Source of the DNA: Bacteroidales bacterium
GTDB lineage: Bacteria > Bacteroidota > Bacteroidia > Bacteroidales > JAAYJT01
Reading direction: 5' to 3'
DNA: 64,000 bases
Assembly (NCBI GenBank): GCA_014860575.1
Contig: JACZJK010000031.1
Location: 59,355 to 123,354, forward strand
Shown here: in pieces, positions 1 to 10,286 of the stretch
Numbering within the stretch: the stretch's first letter is position 1
How the letters are laid out: each line of letters opens with the position of its first letter
Notes under the pieces: model-generated
The model's input: only the letters and a program-made list of their open reading frames with translations
Told to the model about the DNA's origin: nothing
Databases searched by the model: none
Made by a program: the position numbers and the translations under genes

Positions 1-1
1 T

Positions 2-3000
2 GTTGGTGTTGCAAACAAAGAAACTGATTACAGCCCAAATGATGTAATGCAGTTGCAATCGCTCCTTGAACCTGTATGGAAAATGCTTGAGCATAAACAA
101 ACGCTTGAAAGGGAAGAGCATCTGAAAAATGTATTGCTGGGTGTACGCAATATGAACCAATTGATCATACAGGAAAATGAACCGGGGGAACTCATACAAA
201 AAGCATGTGAAAACCTTACCAATACTGTAGGCTATTTCACTGCATGGATCGCACTTATTGATCAGAACAAAAATGTTCCGTTAACAGCATCAGCAGGTCG
301 TGACAGTAGCAAGGCGGATTTCACAAAATATCTTAAAAGTGGTATAATTCCGGAATGCATGACCACTGCCCTTGATTGCAATGGTGTAATTGACATGTCC
401 GATCGCCTGGAAGCTTGTTCAACCTGCCCTTTTTATAAACATTATGGCATAAGAACCGGATTAAGTACCGCTATCAGCTATGGCGAAACAACCTACGGCG
501 TTCTCACCGTTACAATCCCCAGCGAATTTTCAAAACTTACTGAAAGCCATGAACTGCTGTTGGAAGTTGCCGAAGACATTGGCTTTGCATTGAATAAAAT
601 AGAACTTGCTAACGCTAAGAAGAAATCAGAGAGCGAACTTGTTGAAAGGGTGAAAGAATTAAGCTGTCTCTCGGCAATCAGTTTGGCGCTGCAATCCGGA
701 TTCGATGAAAAAGAAGTAATCGGAAGTATACTGCGCCATCTTATCTATGCAATGCAATTTCCTGAAGTTGCTGTATTAGCTATTGATATCTGGCAACGCA
801 ATTATACGACCCATGAAACAGATATAACCTACGCTCATGGCCTGCATTCGAATATTATTGTTAAAGACATTGTGGCTGGAAAACTATCGGTTTATTATAC
901 TGATCCCGGCAAGCCGCTTCTTGCTGAAGAGCAACAACTGATTGACCATGTTGCCATGCTTCTGGGAATCTGGCTTGAGCGCCAGGAAGCAATGCAAGGC
1001 CAAAAAGAACATGCTGAAAATTTGCGCATCACCCTGAATTCAATAGGTGATGCAGTGATCTCAACTGATATTGATGGAAATGTGGCCAACATGAACCCAG
1101 TAGCTGAAATGCTTACAGGTTGGATCCTACAGGAAGCCAAAGGCAAACCAGCAACAGAAATTTTCAACATCGAAAATGTGACCACCCAGGAAAAAGCCGA
1201 GAATCCGATTTTTCAGGTTTTAAAAACAGGTGAAACTGTTGGCCTGGCCAATCACACCAAGCTCATCTCAAAAAACGGCCTGGAGTACCAGATTGCCGAC
1301 AGCGCAGCGCCTATCAGGGATGTGCATGGCAATACAACAGGTGTTGTTGTGATTTTCAGGGATGTAACCCAAGCTTATCAAATGCGCGAACGGCTTAAGG
1401 AAAATGAAAAAAAGTACAGGACCCTGATTGAAACCTCGCTTGATGCCGTATTTATTAACCAGGACAACTGCATCACTTATGTGAACCCGGCAGCACTGAA
1501 ACTGCTGGGCGCCGAAACCCCGGAACAGATATTAGGCAAATCGCCATTCGAGATTTTCCATCCCGATTTCCATGAAACGATCCACCACAGGATCCGTGAA
1601 ATGCTGGAAGAAGAAAAACCAGTGGCCTATATTGAGGAAAAGATCGTTCGTTTGGATGGGCATACAGTTGATGTTGAGGTAGGAGCCTCCCCTTTTCATA
1701 TTGATGGAAAGCCGGCAATCCAGGTAGTGTTAAGAGATATTACAGAAAAAAAGGCTGCCGGGCTGGCCCTCAGGGAGAATGAAGCTTTGATAAGGGCTAT
1801 CATTGACAATCTGCCCGTTGGTGTTGCTGTCAATTCTGTTGACCCGACAGTGAATTTCTCATATATGAACAGCAATTTTGCTAAAATTTACCGCACAACG
1901 CCAGAAGCGCTACTCAAGCCTGACGCCTTCTGGGAAGCAGTTTATGAAGATGCAGAATTCAGGAAAAAAATAAAACAACAGTTACTGGAAGACGTTGCCA
2001 GCGGTGATCCTGAGCGTTTGCACTGGGAGGATATCCCTATTACCCGGAAAGGCCAGGGCACCACATACATCAATGCCAGAAATAATCCGGTTCCCGCAAA
2101 GCCGTTAATGGTTTCAACAGTTTGGGATGTTACCGATCGAAAAACCACTGAAGACAAACTCAGGTCGGGTGACCGGATTTTCAATCATGCGCTGGATATG
2201 CTATGCATTGCAGGGTTCGATGGCTACTTTAAAGTGCTCAATCCCTCATGGTCGAGAGTCTTAGGCTGGAGCCAGGAGGAAATGCTGGCTAAACCCTGGA
2301 TTGATTTTGTCCATCCCGATGACATTGATGCAACCAAAAATATTGGGTCAACTATAGTTAACGGAAAAGAAGTTTACCAGTTCGAGAATCGCTATATCTG
2401 TAAAGATGGTTCTGTAAAGTGGTTGTCGTGGAACTCATATCCCGAAAATGAAGATGAAATCATGTATGGTGTTGCCCGCGATGTAACGGATTATAAAACA
2501 ATGGAGAAGGAATTGAAGGAGCGGGAAGAAATGTTCCGCTTAATCGCAAGCAACTCCATTGATGCGATCTGGCAGATGGATCTCAAGCTCAGGTTCACCT
2601 ACATGAGTCCATCGTGTTATGGTATGACAGGATACACACAGGAGGAGATGGTCGGAAAACCTTTATATAAATTTGCCACCTGGAAGGCATTTGCAAAAAT
2701 GGGGCGCGCTGCCATAAGCACCATCGCTAATTTTCCACAGCAGTCAAAAGTGCTCATTGAATCCACTTTACTAAAGAAAAATGGTGAAGAATTACCTGTT
2801 GAGATTATTGGGAAATTGCTCACAGATGAAAAAGGAAAACTGATAGGATTGCAAGGCTCAACACGCGATATCAGCGGACGTAAAATAGCCGAACTTAAAC
2901 TTCGCCAACTCTCCAGGGCTGTTGAACAAAGCCCGGCGAGTATTGTAATTACCGACCTCCATGGCAGCATTGAATATGTAAACCCAAAGTTTACTGATAT

Positions 3001-6000
3001 TACCGGTTACACGGCTCAAGAGGCATTAGGAAATAACCCGAGAATATTGAAATCAGGATTGGCATCTAAAGAGATGTACCATGATTTGTGGAAAACCATC
3101 ACCAGCGGCAATACCTGGAGAGGTGAGTTCCATAACAGGAAGAAGAACGGGAAACTGTACTGGGAGATGGCTTCAATATCCCCAATTTTGAATGAAAAGG
3201 GTGAAGTAACACATTTTATAGGTATTAAAGAAGATATTACAGAACGCAAACGCCAGGAAGAAAAACTTAAGCAAAACGAAGAAAAGCACCGCTCACTTAT
3301 TGAACAAATGCTTGAAGGATTGCTGGTGGTCAGCGTTGAAGGTTGGATACAATTTGCGAACCCAGCGTTTTGCAACATACTCGGTTATGATGAATCAGAA
3401 CTCATCGGCAAAAACGCACACAAAATACTGCTGAATGATGAAAGCCGGAAATTCATCATTGAGAAAGAACAAAACCGACGAAAAGGAATATCTGAGCAAT
3501 ACGAATTAAACATGCACACCAAATCGGGTGAAGAAGTATTCTTGCTGATGAGTTCAACGCCTGTTAAGAATGCTAAGGGTGAAGTAATTGGCTCTATGTC
3601 AACCTGCATTGATATTACAGAACGCAAAAAGGTTGTGGATGTGCTTAAAAACCGCGAACAATTTTTGCAAAAGATCTTCGACATCTTACCCATCGGGCTT
3701 TGGTTCGCCGATGAAAAAGGAACGTTGCTCAAGGGAAATGCTGCCGGGGTAAAAATCTGGGGCGGAGAACCCAGGGTTGGAATAAAAGATTATGGTGTAT
3801 TCAAAGCCAGAAGACTGCCTTCACGTGAGGAAATAAAACCCTCAGAATGGGCGTTGGCAAAAGCTGTTGCTGAAGGCATTACTACCGAAGAGGAACTACT
3901 CGAAATTGATACATTCGACGGCCGAAAGAAAATTATCCTCAATTATGCCGCCCCGATCCTAATTGATGGCAACGTACAAGGTGCTATTGTTTTGAACCGG
4001 GATATTACAGAAAGATTCAAATACGACCTGATCCAAAAAATCCAGTACAACATGGCCCAGGCTATGGTGGTTTCAAAAAACCTGTCGGAATTGTATGCGA
4101 TCACAAGAGAAGAACTCAGTGTTTTATTTGATACTTCCAACTTCTTTATTGCTTTTTACGATGACAAAACCGGGTTGTTATCCTCGCCTTTTGACATGAC
4201 TGAGGACGATCACATCCAAAACTGGCCTGCTGAGAAATCCCTTACAGGAATTGTGATTAAGAAAGGTAAAGCGTTGTTGCTGACGAAGGAGGAAATAGGC
4301 CAGATGGTGCGGGATGGCATCATCAACCTTATTGGCCAACGCTCTGAAATATGGATGGGCGTGCCAATAAAAACCAGCAAACAGGTTATCGGGGCTATCG
4401 TGGTGCAGAGTTTTACCGATCCCGGCGCTTATGATAAATCTTCATTGAAAGTACTTGAGAGTATCGCCAATCAATTAAGCGTATATATAGAGCACAAAAG
4501 GGCCCAGGAAAATCTCAGCAACAGCGAAGAGATGTTCACACTCATCGCAGAGAACACTGCCGACAATATAACGGTAATGGACCTGGACCTAAATATCACT
4601 TATACCAGTCCATCCGTTTTTCTCATGCGCGGTTATACTCAAGAGGAGGTAATTACTCAGAAAATAGATGAGATATTAACTCCTGAATCACTGCCAATCA
4701 TAGTGGATGTTTTTAACCACGAAATGCAACTTGAATCGCAAGGGACTGCCGACCCGAAAAGAACCCTGAAACTCGAACTCCAGGAATATCATAAAGATGG
4801 TTCAGTGGTTTGGCTTGAAAACAGCATGTCGTTCCTGCGCGATCATCAGCAAAAAGCAATCGGGATAGTAGCTATATCACGGGACATTACTTTGAGGAAA
4901 AAGACTGAACAGGCTTTGCGTGAAGCCAAAGATAAAGCGGAAGCCAGCGATGTGTTGAAAACTGCATTCATGAACAATATCTCTCATGAAATACGCACCC
5001 CGCTGAATGGGATTCTTGGTTTCGGACAAATTATTGCTTATTCAAATCTTACGGAATCCGAACGCCTGAAATATCTTGAAATCCTTCAGCAAAGCACTGA
5101 CCGGCTTATCCATACCATCACCGATTATATGGATATATCGCTCATAGTGTCCGGCAACCTCGAAATCAATAAAGATACTTTTGATCTGCATGAATTTATG
5201 GAGCAAATGCTCAGCAGAACCCAGGCCCGGTGCCGGGAAAAAAGCATTGATATTCAACTTGAACAAGCCCGTAATGATGTTGCTATTACAATAAACTCCG
5301 ATAGGGAATTGCTTCAGAAAGTGATGGAGCATTTGCTTAACAACGCAATTAAATTTACCCCTCAAGGCCAGGTATCTTTTGGATATCATAAGCAGGACAA
5401 CGGACTGGCATTCTTTATAAAAGACACTGGTATTGGTATTTCCAGCGAAGCCATGGAAACAATCTTTGAAGCCTTCCAGCAGGAAGATTTTGGTATGACC
5501 CGCGCTTACGAAGGCAGTGGTTTGGGCTTATCCATATCAAAAGGAATAATCAATAAACTTGGGGGGAAAATCTGGCTGGAATCGGAAAAGGAAAAAGGCA
5601 CAACGGTGCATTTTCATCTTCCTGAAGCACACACTTCAACAACGCCTGATACCCGGCTTCCAGAACATGAGGAGATAAAACTGCCCGATCATCCATTGAT
5701 ACTGGTTGCCGAGGATGATGAGTCGAACTACCTTTATCTTGAAGTAGTGCTGCAAAAGATGGGGTTCAAAGTGATGCATGCCGCCAATGGAAAAATTGCC
5801 GTAGAGAAATGCAGGCAGCATGCTGAGATAAACCTGGTGCTGATGGATATAAAAATGCCTGTAATGAATGGGTTAGAAGCCACAACACTCATCAAGGAGT
5901 TCAGGAGCAATTTACCTGTAATCGCCATCACAGCATACGCCCTAAGCGGCGACGAATACCGGATCAAACAGGCAGGCTGTGACGATTACCTGGCAAAACC

Positions 6001-6061
6001 CGTTAGAAAGGATTTGCTGATGAACATTGTTGAAAAACATCTCTATCAGAAAAAGTCATAA
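2..6061 (+). CDS. Giant multi-PAS/GAF hybrid sensor histidine kinase with receiver domain (5'-partial)
   Basis: The frame is open from base 2; the codons before the ATG at 47 read like the end of a GAF domain (VGVANKETDYSPNDV), so the true start lies upstream and at least 2,019 residues are visible. Counting from the ATG at 47: GAF-like regions at about 35-195 and 205-310, PAS domains starting near 323, 455, 578, 707, 826, 953, 1081 and 1202, a GAF near 1335, a ninth PAS near 1494, HisKA with phospho-His 1647 ([13 protein letters not shown]), HATPase_c with N box and GSGLGLSI, and a receiver with Asp 1934 (VLMDIKMPVMNG) and the KP lysine motif. No membrane segment is evident, so it is probably a cytoplasmic sensor. 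It should autophosphorylate on His and pass phosphate to its own receiver. The next kinase starts 6 nt downstream, suggesting an operon. The ligands are unknown. Confidence 0.95.
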   Translation, partial: VGVANKETDYSPNDVMQLQSLLEPVWKMLEHKQTLEREEHLKNVLLGVRNMNQLIIQENEPGELIQKACENLTNTVGYFTAWIALIDQNKNVPLTASAGRDSSKADFTKYLKSGIIPECMTTALDCNGVIDMSDRLEACSTCPFYKHYGIRTGLSTAISYGETTYGVLTVTIPSEFSKLTESHELLLEVAEDIGFALNKIELANAKKKSESELVERVKELSCLSAISLALQSGFDEKEVIGSILRHLIYAMQFPEVAVLAIDIWQRNYTTHETDITYAHGLHSNIIVKDIVAGKLSVYYTDPGKPLLAEEQQLIDHVAMLLGIWLERQEAMQGQKEHAENLRITLNSIGDAVISTDIDGNVANMNPVAEMLTGWILQEAKGKPATEIFNIENVTTQEKAENPIFQVLKTGETVGLANHTKLISKNGLEYQIADSAAPIRDVHGNTTGVVVIFRDVTQAYQMRERLKENEKKYRTLIETSLDAVFINQDNCITYVNPAALKLLGAETPEQILGKSPFEIFHPDFHETIHHRIREMLEEEKPVAYIEEKIVRLDGHTVDVEVGASPFHIDGKPAIQVVLRDITEKKAAGLALRENEALIRAIIDNLPVGVAVNSVDPTVNFSYMNSNFAKIYRTTPEALLKPDAFWEAVYEDAEFRKKIKQQLLEDVASGDPERLHWEDIPITRKGQGTTYINARNNPVPAKPLMVSTVWDVTDRKTTEDKLRSGDRIFNHALDMLCIAGFDGYFKVLNPSWSRVLGWSQEEMLAKPWIDFVHPDDIDATKNIGSTIVNGKEVYQFENRYICKDGSVKWLSWNSYPENEDEIMYGVARDVTDYKTMEKELKEREEMFRLIASNSIDAIWQMDLKLRFTYMSPSCYGMTGYTQEEMVGKPLYKFATWKAFAKMGRAAISTIANFPQQSKVLIESTLLKKNGEELPVEIIGKLLTDEKGKLIGLQGSTRDISGRKIAELKLRQLSRAVEQSPASIVITDLHGSIEYVNPKFTDITGYTAQEALGNNPRILKSGLASKEMYHDLWKTITSGNTWRGEFHNRKKNGKLYWEMASISPILNEKGEVTHFIGIKEDITERKRQEEKLKQNEEKHRSLIEQMLEGLLVVSVEGWIQFANPAFCNILGYDESELIGKNAHKILLNDESRKFIIEKEQNRRKGISEQYELNMHTKSGEEVFLLMSSTPVKNAKGEVIGSMSTCIDITERKKVVDVLKNREQFLQKIFDILPIGLWFADEKGTLLKGNAAGVKIWGGEPRVGIKDYGVFKARRLPSREEIKPSEWALAKAVAEGITTEEELLEIDTFDGRKKIILNYAAPILIDGNVQGAIVLNRDITERFKYDLIQKIQYNMAQAMVVSKNLSELYAITREELSVLFDTSNFFIAFYDDKTGLLSSPFDMTEDDHIQNWPAEKSLTGIVIKKGKALLLTKEEIGQMVRDGIINLIGQRSEIWMGVPIKTSKQVIGAIVVQSFTDPGAYDKSSLKVLESIANQLSVYIEHKRAQENLSNSEEMFTLIAENTADNITVMDLDLNITYTSPSVFLMRGYTQEEVITQKIDEILTPESLPIIVDVFNHEMQLESQGTADPKRTLKLELQEYHKDGSVVWLENSMSFLRDHQQKAIGIVAISRDITLRKKTEQALREAKDKAEASDVLKTAFMNNISHEIRTPLNGILGFGQIIAYSNLTESERLKYLEILQQSTDRLIHTITDYMDISLIVSGNLEINKDTFDLHEFMEQMLSRTQARCREKSIDIQLEQARNDVAITINSDRELLQKVMEHLLNNAIKFTPQGQVSFGYHKQDNGLAFFIKDTGIGISSEAMETIFEAFQQEDFGMTRAYEGSGLGLSISKGIINKLGGKIWLESEKEKGTTVHFHLPEAHTSTTPDTRLPEHEEIKLPDHPLILVAEDDESNYLYLEVVLQKMGFKVMHAANGKIAVEKCRQHAEINLVLMDIKMPVMNGLEATTLIKEFRSNLPVIAITAYALSGDEYRIKQAGCDDYLAKPVRKDLLMNIVEKHLYQKKS

Positions 6062-6067
6062 AGTAAG

Positions 6068-7429
6068 ATGAGAAACAAAACGAATGAATTGATCATCAGT
6101 AATAAATTACTGGCTCAAAACCTCAGGCGACTTCATTACCTGCCGTTTGTTTCCATACCTATCAATATTGGCCATATACTGTTTTTCTGGTATAATCTTT
6201 CCGAACCGAACACCTTAGAACATACCTGGGGCAATGGTATTATCATATCTCACGCGGTTTTAATATTTATAGCCCTGTGCATATGGGTACTTACGAGCCG
6301 TCGCAATAAAATTAAAAGTGAAAGGAATTCATTAATCTGGTTCGCAATACACATCATAGCCTTTTTGTTTGTGTTAGTGGGCGTGGCTATTGTAGTACTC
6401 GATCAACTGGTCACTCCCGCAATCACGCCGTATATTTTAATGACAATAGTTGCAGCAGTTTTATTTTTAACCAGGCCCCGCTACACCTTTATAATTTTTG
6501 GCACTGCATTTTTGCTATTCTATTTTACAATACCAATTACGCAGTCTGACCCAGCTATGCTGCTCTCTGGCAGGGTAAATGCGATGGCGGCAACTGGTCT
6601 TGGAGTATTCGCATCAATCCTGTCGTGGCGGAGGAATCGGGCTGCTTATGAACAATCACTTATCATTGAAGATCAGCAAAAGGCATTGGAAGCAAGTAAT
6701 ATGGAATTGAAAAAACAGGCTGTGATCCTCCATGATACCAATGCTACCAAGGATAAGCTGTTTTCTATTATTGCCCACGACCTGAAGAACCCTTTCAGTG
6801 GCATTATTGGTTTGAGTGAGGTTCTGAAAAATGAAGCGCGTACCCTCGACGCTGATGAAATGGAAAACTACGCATCAATTATTTATGATACGGCCCACCA
6901 AGCCCATGAATTGCTCGAAAACCTTCTGGAGTGGGCAAAAATACAACAAGGCAATATGGTGTTCGCACCTAAGACTATTAAACTAAAAGATATAGCCGAC
7001 AATGCACTGCTGCTTGTAAATAACAATGCAATACAGAAAAACATAAGCATAGAGAATGAAATCGCAGAAGATATCGTGATAGAAGCTGATGAAAACATGC
7101 TAAATACCATCCTGCGTAACCTGTTGACCAATGCAGTTAAATTCAGCAATAACGGCGGTACAGTAACTATATTTATTGCAAAAACCAAAAACGGCTTGCA
7201 GCTAACTGTAAAGGATAACGGTATTGGCATTAGTGCCGGGAATATTCCTAAACTTTTTAAAACAGGCAGTGATTTTAACGAACGTGGCACAGCCAACGAA
7301 AAAGGTAGCGGACTTGGGCTGGTGTTGTGCAAGGAATTTGTTGAAAGGCACAATGGCAAACTTTGGGTTGAAAGCGAAGAAGGCAAAGGTTCTGCTTTTA
7401 ATTTTCTGATTCCGTGCAATATGGGATGA
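6068..7429 (+). CDS. Membrane histidine kinase (six-helix N-terminal sensor)
   Basis: A 453-residue sensor kinase. About six hydrophobic segments lie between residues 17 and 195, followed by a short coiled linker. HisKA follows, with phospho-His 237 in IIAHDLKNPFSGIIG, and then HATPase_c (N box LLTNAVKF, G1 DNGIGI, G2 GSGLGLVL). There is no PAS or receiver domain, so a separate response regulator is needed. The HDLKNPF form of the H box is shared with the next gene and differs from the HEIRTP form of the two hybrid kinases. The start is 6 nt after the upstream stop, so it is probably cotranscribed. The catalytic half is clearly similar to that of the kinase that follows, which points to a tandem duplication with different sensory modules. 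Confidence 0.93.
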   Translation: MRNKTNELIISNKLLAQNLRRLHYLPFVSIPINIGHILFFWYNLSEPNTLEHTWGNGIIISHAVLIFIALCIWVLTSRRNKIKSERNSLIWFAIHIIAFLFVLVGVAIVVLDQLVTPAITPYILMTIVAAVLFLTRPRYTFIIFGTAFLLFYFTIPITQSDPAMLLSGRVNAMAATGLGVFASILSWRRNRAAYEQSLIIEDQQKALEASNMELKKQAVILHDTNATKDKLFSIIAHDLKNPFSGIIGLSEVLKNEARTLDADEMENYASIIYDTAHQAHELLENLLEWAKIQQGNMVFAPKTIKLKDIADNALLLVNNNAIQKNISIENEIAEDIVIEADENMLNTILRNLLTNAVKFSNNGGTVTIFIAKTKNGLQLTVKDNGIGISAGNIPKLFKTGSDFNERGTANEKGSGLGLVLCKEFVERHNGKLWVESEEGKGSAFNFLIPCNMG

Positions 7430-7437
7430 ACAATTCT

Positions 7438-7445
7438 TATATTTG
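7438..7445 (+). promoter_or_regulatory. Candidate Bacteroidota -7 promoter box
   Basis: TATATTTG matches the TAnnTTTG consensus exactly and lies 21 nt before the ATG at 7467. No good -33 TTTG was seen. The box overlaps a possible TTG start at 7443 in the kinase frame, which argues that the ATG at 7467 is the real start and that this kinase can be transcribed separately from the upstream pair. Confidence 0.5.
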
Positions 7446-7466
7446 TACGTTTTCCCAGACGAATGT

Positions 7467-9743
7467 ATGAACTTCTTAAAGAACAATAACTTCGGCAATA
7501 GCTCTTTGCTTGATAGTGAAGAGTGGAGGGAGATCCTGATAAATGCCGCTTCGCACCATGTTTGGGCAATTGACAACAACTATTGCTTTTTATTCGGCAA
7601 TACCCTTTTCCTGGATTATTTTAAGCAATTAACCGGAGTATGCCTGCGAGCTGGTGAATGCGTTTTTGTTGAAAGCGCTCCCGATAAGTTAAATGAAGAA
7701 TGGCGTGCGTATTACGATCGTGTTTTTTTAGATGGCAAGAAATATTCCATTGTAGTAACAACTCATCAACCGCAGCAGACAATCCGGTTTACGACGATTC
7801 CAATTTTTTCAAAAGAAAATGCAATTACAAGGGTGCTCGTTATCGGAAACGATATTACCAATATAGATAAGCAGAGCAAGTCATTGCAAGATTCCGAAAT
7901 GAAGTTCAGGGCATTGATTGAACAGGCGGCTGAAATGCTTTTTCTGCATGATATGCATGGCAAAATCATTGAAGTGAACAGGGCTACTATCCGTGAAACC
8001 GGGTACACTTTTGACGAGTTGCTGAAGATGACTGTTTTTGATATTGATCCTGATGCTGCATCAAGGTTGGATCCAAACAATATCTGGGAAACCCTGGGAA
8101 AATTGGATGAAAAAACCTTTGAAGTGAGGCACCGCAGAAAAGATGGAACATTTTATCCGGCCGAGGTAACAGTAGGCAGGATAAGCTTTGGCGAAAACGA
8201 TTACATCCTTGCGCAGGCTCATAATATCACGACACGCAAAAGAGCCGAGGAAGAGCTAAAAAAAAGCGAGGTTCATCTTAGGGCCATCATGGAGTCAACC
8301 CAGGATGCTATGCTACTGATTGATAAAAATGGCACTTTGATTGACTCAAATGAGGCCTATGCCAAAAACCTGGGTCGCAACAGGGAAGAACTCCTGGGTA
8401 AAAACATTTTTAAAATTTTACCGGCCAATATTGCCAAAAAGCGACAGGCATGGGTGAATAAGGCAATTGCCTGCGGAAAAGTGGTTTATGGCAAAGATTA
8501 CAGCAATGGAAAGTGGAGCGAGCACACTATTTGCCCAATTGTTATCAATGAGGAACCTACCGATAAGGTTGCGATTTTCTCAAGAGATATTACTGAGAAA
8601 ATCATAACAGAGCAAGCAATCAAAGACAGCGAAATTAAATATCGCACCTTGTTTGAAAGCCTTTCGCAGGGTATTATTTACCAGGGAGTTGACGGCCAGA
8701 TTACAGAGGCAAATGATGCAGCGTTAAAAATATTAGGATTAAGCAGAAGCCAGTTAATTGGAAAAAACTCTTACGACAAGTACTGGAAACTAATAAATGA
8801 AGATTACCAGACGCTGCCGCCTGATGAACACCCATCAGTTCTTGCTTTAAAAACAGGCCTTCCGGTTTACAATAAAACAATTGGCGTGTATTTACCCACA
8901 CTCGACACATACAACTGGGTGATTGTAAATGCAATGCCTTTAACCAGACCGGGCGAAAAATATCCTGAACAGGTCTTTGTAAGCATGCAGAATATCACAT
9001 CGAGGAAACTTGCTGAAGAAGCGCTGAAAGAGAGTGAAGAGCGTTTGCGTGAACTCAATGCCACAAAAGATAAATTCTTTTCAGTGATTGCCCACGACCT
9101 CAAGAGTCCGTTTCACAGCATTATCGGTTTCAGCGAAATACTTAAACATGAAGCCGTGAACCTTGAAATCAAGGAGGTTGAATCATATGCTTCAATCATT
9201 TACGAATCGGCCAACCAAACATTAAAGCTGCTTGAAAACCTGCTCGATTGGGCCAGGATGCAGCAAGGCACCATCACGTTTAACCCAAAACCGCTTGTTA
9301 TTTGTGATGCGTTGAACAACTCACTGATCCTGGTTGGTGATCAGGCCAGGAAGAAAAACATCAATCTGGTAAATCAGGTTCCTGCCAAACTGATTGTAAA
9401 TGGTGATGAAAACATGCTCAAAACTGTATTCCGCAATTTGCTGACCAATGCAATCAAATTCACAACGGCAGGTGGGTCGGTCTACATTACCGCTGAAAAT
9501 ACTGATACTGAAGTCAGGATTTCAGTAACCGATACCGGCATTGGCATCAGCAAAGAAAACATCAACAAGCTATTTAATATCGGATCAAACTTTACTATGC
9601 ACGGCACTGAAAAAGAAAAAGGCACCGGACTAGGTTTGTTGATCTGCAAAGAATTTATTGAGAAACATGGGGGCATTATTCGTGTAGAAAGCAAAGAAGG
9701 TATAGGAAGTACTTTCTCAATCTCCTTGCCGGTCAAATCTTAA
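7467..9743 (+). CDS. PAS-domain sensor histidine kinase, no receiver
   Basis: A 758-residue soluble kinase. The ATG at 7467 was chosen because an in-frame TTG at 7443 overlaps a TAnnTTTG promoter box. The order is an N-terminal PAS-like region (about 10-130), three PAS domains (start about 140, 268 and 388), then HisKA with His 543 (VIAHDLKSPFHSIIG) and HATPase_c (LLTNAIKF, DTGIGI, GTGLGLLI). The catalytic half resembles the kinase at 6068-7429 in sequence and H-box type, while the sensory half is unrelated. No membrane segments or receiver are seen, so the cognate regulator is elsewhere, perhaps the NarL-type protein at 13868 or the receiver-only protein at 15595 (inference). Confidence 0.93.
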   Translation: MNFLKNNNFGNSSLLDSEEWREILINAASHHVWAIDNNYCFLFGNTLFLDYFKQLTGVCLRAGECVFVESAPDKLNEEWRAYYDRVFLDGKKYSIVVTTHQPQQTIRFTTIPIFSKENAITRVLVIGNDITNIDKQSKSLQDSEMKFRALIEQAAEMLFLHDMHGKIIEVNRATIRETGYTFDELLKMTVFDIDPDAASRLDPNNIWETLGKLDEKTFEVRHRRKDGTFYPAEVTVGRISFGENDYILAQAHNITTRKRAEEELKKSEVHLRAIMESTQDAMLLIDKNGTLIDSNEAYAKNLGRNREELLGKNIFKILPANIAKKRQAWVNKAIACGKVVYGKDYSNGKWSEHTICPIVINEEPTDKVAIFSRDITEKIITEQAIKDSEIKYRTLFESLSQGIIYQGVDGQITEANDAALKILGLSRSQLIGKNSYDKYWKLINEDYQTLPPDEHPSVLALKTGLPVYNKTIGVYLPTLDTYNWVIVNAMPLTRPGEKYPEQVFVSMQNITSRKLAEEALKESEERLRELNATKDKFFSVIAHDLKSPFHSIIGFSEILKHEAVNLEIKEVESYASIIYESANQTLKLLENLLDWARMQQGTITFNPKPLVICDALNNSLILVGDQARKKNINLVNQVPAKLIVNGDENMLKTVFRNLLTNAIKFTTAGGSVYITAENTDTEVRISVTDTGIGISKENINKLFNIGSNFTMHGTEKEKGTGLGLLICKEFIEKHGGIIRVESKEGIGSTFSISLPVKS

Positions 9744-9974
9744 GTTCTATTCAATTTTGAACTAACCATCCGTACTTTTAGTGATGGTGGTTTTTATGCC
9801 ATGGATTTGCCGCCAGGCAAATATACACTCGGGGTTGACCCTGCCCAATTAGGCTTCCTGAGAGCACAACAATTAGCAGTAATAGAATTCGAGGTCATGG
9901 CAAAATCCCAGAGTGATTATTTTGAAGGAATAAAGATTATACTGACAGAGAATGAAAGCGCCTCCGAAGATTAG
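9744..9974 (+). pseudogene. Relic of the C-terminal end of a large surface protein
   Basis: The frame is open from directly after the kinase stop codon to TAG at 9972. The protein-like sequence includes TFSDGGFYAMDLPPGKYTLGV and ends in EGIKIILTE. The pattern of a small beta-sandwich with PPGKYT, then DPAQL and a final hydrophobic strand resembles the end of carboxypeptidase-regulatory-like repeats in large Bacteroidota surface proteins. The only internal ATG (9801) would give 57 residues without the first strand, and no promoter or signal peptide was seen. It is read as the 3' remnant of a deleted gene. A short functional peptide is less likely. Confidence 0.55.
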
Positions 9975-10286
9975 AGTGCTCTGACCCTGATAGTCTGAAT
10001 ATATAATTCAGGCAGTCCCCACCCTAAACATTTCATTATTAAGAAACGTTTGTTATCAATTTGGTGCTTTTGTCACTATCTTTGCTTTCATGAGCGATTA
10101 AATACTAGTTTTCAATACATCTCGTTTGGTTGATTTAACAGAACAAAATCTATTGAATTAACATTTTACAGTTATGAACATAGTTTAATACGATGATCAG
10201 GAACATGATATTGATGGCATCCCAGGTTTTGTAATTATGATTTTCTGCCAGGGTTTTCTGATCCATTTGAAGGCAAGAGTATTTTT
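9975..10286. other. Intergenic stretch without a recognisable gene
   Basis: About 310 nt of AT-rich sequence between the relic and the next kinase. Only very short ORFs are present and no TAnnTTTG box with clear spacing was found near 10287. It presumably holds the promoter for the hybrid kinase, but none can be pointed to with confidence. Confidence 0.4.

Noticed and set aside
7443..7466. TTG start for the third kinase
   Set aside because: It overlaps an exact TAnnTTTG promoter box; the ATG at 7467 fits better.
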